Positions 6,245 to 10,074 of a DNA stretch of 10,074 nucleotides are shown one piece after another. The position numbers and the translations under genes were made by a program. A model generated the notes under the pieces. The model searched no databases. It was given only the letters and a program-made list of their open reading frames with translations, and was not told the origin of the DNA. The number at the start of each line of letters is the position of its first letter. Position 1 is the first letter of the stretch. The DNA comes from a bacterium UBP18_UBA7526 (lineage in GTDB: Bacteria > UBP18 > UBA7526). The stretch spans positions 1-10,074 of the forward strand of contig DLMW01000079.1 of assembly GCA_002478245.1 (NCBI GenBank), read 5' to 3'.

Positions 6245-6940
6245 ATGAGATTCTTTACTAATGAGGTGAAGGTGGGGATTGTGGTCGCACTGGCCATTGT
6301 GATCTTGATCTTCTCTGCCTTCATCGTAAGGAAGGGTGAGATTAGAGGCTTCCGGACCAAGGAGTATACGGTCAAGGTCATCTTCAATTTCGTGGGTGGC
6401 CTGAAAGAGACCGCTCCGGTCAGACTGGCCGGGGTGAAGGTGGGAGAGGTGGAGAGGATACGCTTTATTCAGGAGCCCTTCACCAAGGTGGAGGCCACCA
6501 TCTCCTTGAAGGAAGCCATTCAGTTGCGGGAGGATGCCCAGTTCTCCATAACTACGGTGGGTCTTTTGGGAGAGAAGTATATTGAGATTACCCCGGGCTC
6601 TCTGGACGCCCCTATTATTAAGCCTGGGGCTACTTTAATTGGTAAAGATGCCGTAGATATAAGCAAGGTCTTCTCCGGCGCTGGGGATGCTATCCAGGAT
6701 TTGGGGAGCATCGCCTCTTCTGTAAGGGGAGGGAAGGGGACAGTAGGGAAGTTAGTGGCGGAAAAGGAGCTCTACGATGATCTCAGCGCCCTGATTAAAA
6801 ATCTAAGGGAAGTATCTGAAGATAAGGAGCTCTACGATAATCTCAGTGCCACGATCAAGAATCTAAGAGAGATGTCAGAAGAGGTAAAGGAGCATCCCTG
6901 GAAATTATTCCGCAAGGAGAAAGAGAAGAAGAAGCGATGA
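6245..6940 (+). CDS. mlaD: MlaD-type MCE-domain lipid-binding protein
   Basis: Periplasmic, membrane-anchored subunit of the MlaEFD transporter; MCE domains form hexameric rings that bind or channel lipids. The 231-residue product has a short cytoplasmic start, one transmembrane anchor at about 10-28 (VGIVVALAIVILIFSAFIV) and an MCE domain at about 38-120 (YTVKVIFNFVGGLKETAPVRLAGVKVGEV, then TTVGLLGEKYIEITPG). A helical tail follows, with GTVGKLVAEKELYDDL. The tail holds two consecutive 20-residue units beginning KELYDDLSA and KELYDNLSA, then a Lys/Glu-rich end. This puts it above the size of E. coli MlaD. It overlaps radA by four bases (ATGA). No mlaC (shuttle) or mlaB (STAS) gene is in the window, so this is a three-gene core. 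Confidence 0.93.
   Translation: MRFFTNEVKVGIVVALAIVILIFSAFIVRKGEIRGFRTKEYTVKVIFNFVGGLKETAPVRLAGVKVGEVERIRFIQEPFTKVEATISLKEAIQLREDAQFSITTVGLLGEKYIEITPGSLDAPIIKPGATLIGKDAVDISKVFSGAGDAIQDLGSIASSVRGGKGTVGKLVAEKELYDDLSALIKNLREVSEDKELYDNLSATIKNLREMSEEVKEHPWKLFRKEKEKKKR
6764..6883 (+). repeat. 60-nt in-frame tandem duplication in mlaD tail
   Basis: Bases 6764-6823 and 6824-6883 are adjacent 60-nt units encoding two similar 20-residue segments, KELYDDLSALIKNLREVSED and KELYDNLSATIKNLREMSEE. Both begin with the same AAGGAGCTCTACGAT, and most differences elsewhere are silent or conservative. The helical heptad-like pattern suggests an extended coiled-coil or amphipathic tail. Confidence 0.85.
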
Positions 6941-8283
6941 CGAGATATTCTTGCGCAGAGTGCGGCTATGAATCCATCAAGTGGCTGGGGAGGTGCCCCG
7001 GTTGTGGGAACTGGAATACCTTCACTTTAAGTAAAGAAACCCCACCTTCTAAGTTCAAGCATCGGGTATTCAAGACAAAGGCCAAGCCCCAAGTGATATC
7101 AGAGATTAAGATAGAGGAGGAGGAGAGGCTAGGAAGCGGAATGGGGGAGTTCGACCGGGTCTTAGGGGGAGGATTGGTTCCCGGCTCAGTAGTCTTAATC
7201 GGTGGTGACCCGGGAATCGGAAAGTCTACCCTCCTTCTGCAAGCAAGCAATAATTTGAGCAATCAATATGGACTAATCCTTTATACTAGTGGCGAGGAGT
7301 CTCTTGCTCAAATAAAGCTTCGCGCCCAGAGGATAGGGATAGACTCTCCCCAACTCCATATCCTGGCTACCACAAGCATTGAAGAGACCAGGAGATATAT
7401 TGAGGAATTGAAGCCAAGGTCTGTGGTCGTGGACTCCATCCAGGCGGTTTATAAGTCAGACCTCCCTTTTACTCCGGGAAGCATCGTGCAATTAAAGGAG
7501 TCTTGTGCCGAGCTTCTCTATTTAGCAAAGAGCATGGATATCCCCATCTTCTTGATCGGCCATGTGACCAAGGGAGGGGTCTTAGCCGGGCCTAAGGTCC
7601 TGGAGCATATGGTCGACACTGTCTTATACTTTGAAGGAGAGAAGGAGCACGCCTATAGGATCCTGAGGGCGGTGAAGAATAGGTTTGGTTCCACGAACGA
7701 GGTGGGGATCTTTGAGATGAAAGAAAATGGCCTGGCTGAGGTGGCCAACCCCTCAAGGATTCTCTTAGAGGAGAGGATAGAGGCCTCGGGCTCCTGTATC
7801 ACCGCCACCCTTGAAGGTACCAGGCCCTTACTCGTTGAGATCCAGGCCCTGGTGAGCCCCTCTAATTTTGCCCTTCCTCAGAGAAGGACCACGGGTCTAG
7901 ATTACAATCGCGCTTCTCTTCTCTTAGCTGTCTTAGAAAAGAGGGCGGGACTGAGATTGGGGGATAAGGATGTCTTCTTGAATGTCGCTGGGGGATTGAG
8001 GGTCTATGAACCAGCGGTGGACCTCTCTCTGATCTTGGCCGTTGCCTCCAGCCTTAAGAATAAAGCCATCGATCCCAACCTGGTTGCTCTGGGTGAGGTG
8101 GGCTTAAGCGGGGAGGTGAGGAGTATCTCCCAGGTGCCTTTAAGAATAAGGGAGGCGGAGAAGTTGGGCTTCAAGAGATGCCTCATCCCTAAGGGAAACC
8201 TGAAGGATCTAAACAAAAAAGAGAAGATTCAAACAATTGGTGTCGGAAAGATCCAGGAAGCCCTTCCACTCGCTCTGCGGTAG
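6937..8283 (+). CDS. radA: DNA repair protein RadA
   Basis: RadA (Sms) is a hexameric RecA-like ATPase and helicase that promotes branch migration in recombinational repair. The 448-residue product shows all parts of the family. An N-terminal zinc finger (C6, C9, C20, C23 in CAECG...CPGCG) leads to LGSGMGEFDRVLGGGLVPGSVVLIGG and Walker A GGDPGIGKST at 89-98. The Walker B region SVVVDSIQAVY and the RadA-specific KNRFG motif at 247-251 follow. The C-terminal Lon-protease-like domain (about 270-448) contains ALVSPSNFALPQRRTTGLDYNR and ALGEVGLSGEVR. The start overlaps the mlaD stop as ATGA, suggesting coupled translation. The gene is complete with no missing motif. Confidence 0.97.
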   Translation: MTRYSCAECGYESIKWLGRCPGCGNWNTFTLSKETPPSKFKHRVFKTKAKPQVISEIKIEEEERLGSGMGEFDRVLGGGLVPGSVVLIGGDPGIGKSTLLLQASNNLSNQYGLILYTSGEESLAQIKLRAQRIGIDSPQLHILATTSIEETRRYIEELKPRSVVVDSIQAVYKSDLPFTPGSIVQLKESCAELLYLAKSMDIPIFLIGHVTKGGVLAGPKVLEHMVDTVLYFEGEKEHAYRILRAVKNRFGSTNEVGIFEMKENGLAEVANPSRILLEERIEASGSCITATLEGTRPLLVEIQALVSPSNFALPQRRTTGLDYNRASLLLAVLEKRAGLRLGDKDVFLNVAGGLRVYEPAVDLSLILAVASSLKNKAIDPNLVALGEVGLSGEVRSISQVPLRIREAEKLGFKRCLIPKGNLKDLNKKEKIQTIGVGKIQEALPLALR

Positions 8284-8323
8284 CAGTTGCCCATAAGTTC
8301 GTGCAGACGATTCGCTATTAAAG

Positions 8324-8334
8324 AAAGGAGGTGA
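8324..8334 (+). promoter_or_regulatory. Ribosome binding site of the PIN-TRAM gene
   Basis: AAAGGAGGTGA is an almost ideal Shine-Dalgarno sequence, 7 bases before ATG 8342. The strong site suggests initiation independent of radA, whose stop is 58 nt before this ATG. Confidence 0.8.
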
Positions 8335-8341
8335 GAAAGAG

Positions 8342-9310
8342 ATGATCTGGATAATAAGGGTTATTTTTTTATTCATCTGTGCTGGGATAGGTTATTTACT
8401 AAGGTCTAATATCGGTCTTTTGGCCTTTTCCCTAGGAGCAGTGGCCATTCTCTTATTGGAATTCGCTTCTAAGAGGGTTAGCCTGAAGACTTTCTTGGCC
8501 CTAGGTTTAGGACTTATTCTTGGATTAATCTGTGCCCACCTCTTAGCCCATTTCATTACCCTCATTCCCTCCTCTTATCCCATATCAAGGATTATCTTTA
8601 TTGCCCTTTCTCTCTCCTTGGGTTATCTGGGGATGGTCATTGCCTGGAGGAAGAGGGAGGAGATTGGTTTTGCACCATTGGTTCCCAAAAGAAAGATTGC
8701 CCCTAAGGTTGGAGCAAAGACCAAGATTCTAGATACCAGCGTCATCATAGATGGAAGGATCGCGGACATCTGTCAGACGAAGTTTGTGGAGGGAACCATA
8801 ATTATCCCCAGATTTGTCTTAAGGGAACTGCAGTCCATCGCTGATTCCCCCGATTCTCTGAAGAGGAATCGAGGAAGGAGGGGGCTGGATATCCTAAAAG
8901 CGCTCCAGAAGCAGAAGGATCTAGATGTCAAGATAGGTGAAGAGGACTTCCCGGCAATTAGAGAGGTGGACGGAAAGCTCATCCAGCTGACCAGGGTCCA
9001 AGACGGGCTTCTAGTAACCAATGACTTTAATCTAAATAAGGTAGCCGAACTTCAAGGGGTGGAGGTCCTGAACATCAATGAGCTGGCCAATGCCCTCAGG
9101 CCGGTGGTTTTGCCTGGGGAGGTGATGAGTGTGCGCATCATAAAGGAAGGGAAGGAGCCTGGCCAGGGAGTGGCCTATCTCGATGATGGGACCATGGTGG
9201 TGGTCGATGAGGGTGGAGACTTCATGGGAAAGACCATGGATGTTGTGGTGACCAGTGTCCTGCAGACTACTGCGGGAAGGATGATCTTCACCCGCCTGAA
9301 GGAGGCCTGA
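8342..9310 (+). CDS. Membrane-anchored PIN-TRAM domain protein (YacL type)
   Basis: The 322-residue product joins three parts. The first 105 residues hold four hydrophobic helices (about 1-20, 22-42, 48-72, 79-102). A PIN nuclease-like domain (about 125-250) has acidic candidates D131 in LDTSVIIDGRIADI, E162 in LRELQ, D183 in RGRRGLDIL, D221 in VQDGLLV and D228 in TNDFNLN. The C-terminal TRAM domain (about 258-320) begins LPGEVMSVRIIKEGKEPGQGVAYLDDGTMVVV. The architecture equals B. subtilis YacL, a widespread family of uncertain role; PIN domains are usually metal-dependent RNases and TRAM domains bind RNA, so membrane-tethered RNA processing is an inference. All PIN acidic residues seem present. 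As in Firmicutes, it sits between radA and ispD, but disA is absent from between them. Confidence 0.92.
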   Translation: MIWIIRVIFLFICAGIGYLLRSNIGLLAFSLGAVAILLLEFASKRVSLKTFLALGLGLILGLICAHLLAHFITLIPSSYPISRIIFIALSLSLGYLGMVIAWRKREEIGFAPLVPKRKIAPKVGAKTKILDTSVIIDGRIADICQTKFVEGTIIIPRFVLRELQSIADSPDSLKRNRGRRGLDILKALQKQKDLDVKIGEEDFPAIREVDGKLIQLTRVQDGLLVTNDFNLNKVAELQGVEVLNINELANALRPVVLPGEVMSVRIIKEGKEPGQGVAYLDDGTMVVVDEGGDFMGKTMDVVVTSVLQTTAGRMIFTRLKEA

Positions 9311-9319
9311 GCCAAAAAG

Positions 9320-9332
9320 GTTTACGGTAAAC
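9320..9332. promoter_or_regulatory. Short palindrome just before the ispD start
   Basis: GTTTAC-G-GTAAAC is a perfect 6-bp inverted repeat around one base, ending one base before ATG 9334 and starting at the last G of AAAAAGG, the only purine run before ispD. It could affect ispD initiation or be a small operator; it may also be chance. Confidence 0.25.
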
Positions 9333-9333
9333 A

Positions 9334-10074
9334 ATGAAACAACGGTTGAAAGTGGTGGCTATTGTTCCTGCTGCTGGGGAATCGAAGAGGATGGGAGAAA
9401 AGAAGGAGTTCCTTCTCTTGGGTGATAGACCCATCCTAGCCCATACCCTAAAACCTTTAGAGGATCATCCCCAGATCTCTGAGATTATCTTAGTAGTTGA
9501 TGAAGGGAATCTGGAATACGCAAAGAAGGAGATTGTTAAGAAGTATGGCTTTTGGAAGGTCAAAGAAGTAATCATGGGAGGAGAGGAAAGGCAGGACTCT
9601 GTCTATAAAGCCTTGAAGAAGGTAGCTAAAGATTGCGCTATCGTTCTCATCCAGGATGGTAGCCGCCCCTTTCTAACTGAGGATTTGATCACCAGATCTA
9701 TTGAAGGAGCAGAGAGATATAAGGCAGCTATAGTCGCTGTTCCTTGTATCGATACCATAAAGTTTGCCCGAAAAGAGAATGGTGTGGCCTTAGAGACCCT
9801 GGATCGGGAATACCTCTGGATGGCCCAGACCCCCCAGACCTTTAGATATGAGATAATCTTAGAGGCCTATGGGAAGGCAGGGAAGGAGAACTTTAAAGGA
9901 ACGGATGATGCCTCTTTGGTGGAAAGGATGAGTCAGCCGGTAAAGATTGTAAGGGGCTCCTACGATAATATTAAGATTACCACTCCCGAGGACTTAATCC
10001 TAGCGGAAACCATCCTAGCTAAAAAGGGAGGAGCAGGGACTAGGAGGGACGAGGAGGGTGGGTTGGGTGTTGGG
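9334..10074 (+). CDS. ispD: 2-C-methyl-D-erythritol 4-phosphate cytidylyltransferase, 3' end beyond window
   Basis: Third enzyme of the MEP isoprenoid pathway, joining MEP and CTP to give CDP-methylerythritol. 247 codons are visible with no stop, so the gene is open at the right edge. Recognisable motifs are VPAAGESKRMG at 11-21 (CTP-binding loop) with KKEFLLLG, GGEERQDSVYKAL, QDGSRPF at 107-113 (usually HDAARP), VPCIDTIK, MAQTPQTF, TDDASLVE at 190-197 and KITTPEDL with K214, the counterpart of the E. coli active-site lysine near 213. IspD usually ends near residue 230, so the last residues (GAGTRRDEEGGLGVG) are probably a tail read into G-rich repeat DNA, or a linker to a fused domain; IspF fusions exist but none is visible. 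The start has only a weak AAAAAGG 13 bases upstream. Confidence 0.92.
   Translation, partial: MKQRLKVVAIVPAAGESKRMGEKKEFLLLGDRPILAHTLKPLEDHPQISEIILVVDEGNLEYAKKEIVKKYGFWKVKEVIMGGEERQDSVYKALKKVAKDCAIVLIQDGSRPFLTEDLITRSIEGAERYKAAIVAVPCIDTIKFARKENGVALETLDREYLWMAQTPQTFRYEIILEAYGKAGKENFKGTDDASLVERMSQPVKIVRGSYDNIKITTPEDLILAETILAKKGGAGTRRDEEGGLGVG
10056..10074 (+). repeat. G-quadruplex-type G-rich repeat at the window edge
   Basis: GGGTGGGTTGGGTGTTGGG has four GGG runs with loops of 1, 2 and 4 bases, fitting the canonical G-quadruplex pattern on the coding strand. TTGGGTG (10063-10069) followed by TTGGG (10070-10074) suggests the start of a 7-nt tandem repeat running off the edge. GGG runs continue to the left from 10026. 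Confidence 0.6.

Overview
The window is a gene-dense, strictly co-oriented (+ strand) block of housekeeping and cell-envelope genes from a diderm (Gram-negative-type) bacterium. The diderm call rests on an MlaE-MlaF-MlaD lipid ABC transporter, which normally serves an outer membrane. Coding strands are strongly purine-rich, Arg is mostly AGA/AGG, Lys/Glu are abundant, three or four genes use GTG starts, and Shine-Dalgarno sites are strong. With the short dispersed intergenic repeats, this resembles uncultured candidate-phylum or deltaproteobacterial-like genomes (for example Omnitrophota- or Aerophobota-like). That placement is an impression and the phylum cannot be fixed from this sequence.

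Layout. 1-255: non-coding leader with a degenerate AT-rich repeat. 256-1930: rpsF-ssb-rpsR, a 167-nt gap, then rplI; this is the classic S6/SSB/S18/L9 cluster (E. coli has priB in the ssb slot). 1931-1997: short spacer with an 18-nt imperfect tandem repeat. 1998-4552: dnaB (replicative helicase) and alr (alanine racemase), neighbours in E. coli too. 4581-6940: mlaE, a 128-nt gap, mlaF, mlaD. 6937-8283: radA, overlapping mlaD by ATGA. 8342-9310: a membrane-anchored PIN-TRAM protein of the YacL type. 9334-end: ispD, 5'-complete and still open at the window edge, where the sequence becomes G-rich and repetitive.

Together the genes cover translation (S6, S18, L9), replication and recombination (SSB, DnaB, RadA), D-Ala supply for peptidoglycan (Alr), lipid trafficking (MlaEFD) and isoprenoid precursor synthesis (IspD; its product feeds undecaprenyl phosphate). 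Spacing suggests one or a few long transcripts. No convincing terminator, tRNA, rRNA, CRISPR array or mobile-element gene was seen.

I found no new multigene system. The points worth a second look lie between genes: a minus-strand coding-like island between rpsR and rplI, tandem or dispersed repeats before rpsF and dnaB, and a G-quadruplex-type repeat at the right edge. Within genes, mlaD carries a 60-nt duplication, S18 has a potential Zn site, and Alr and IspD show small motif variations.
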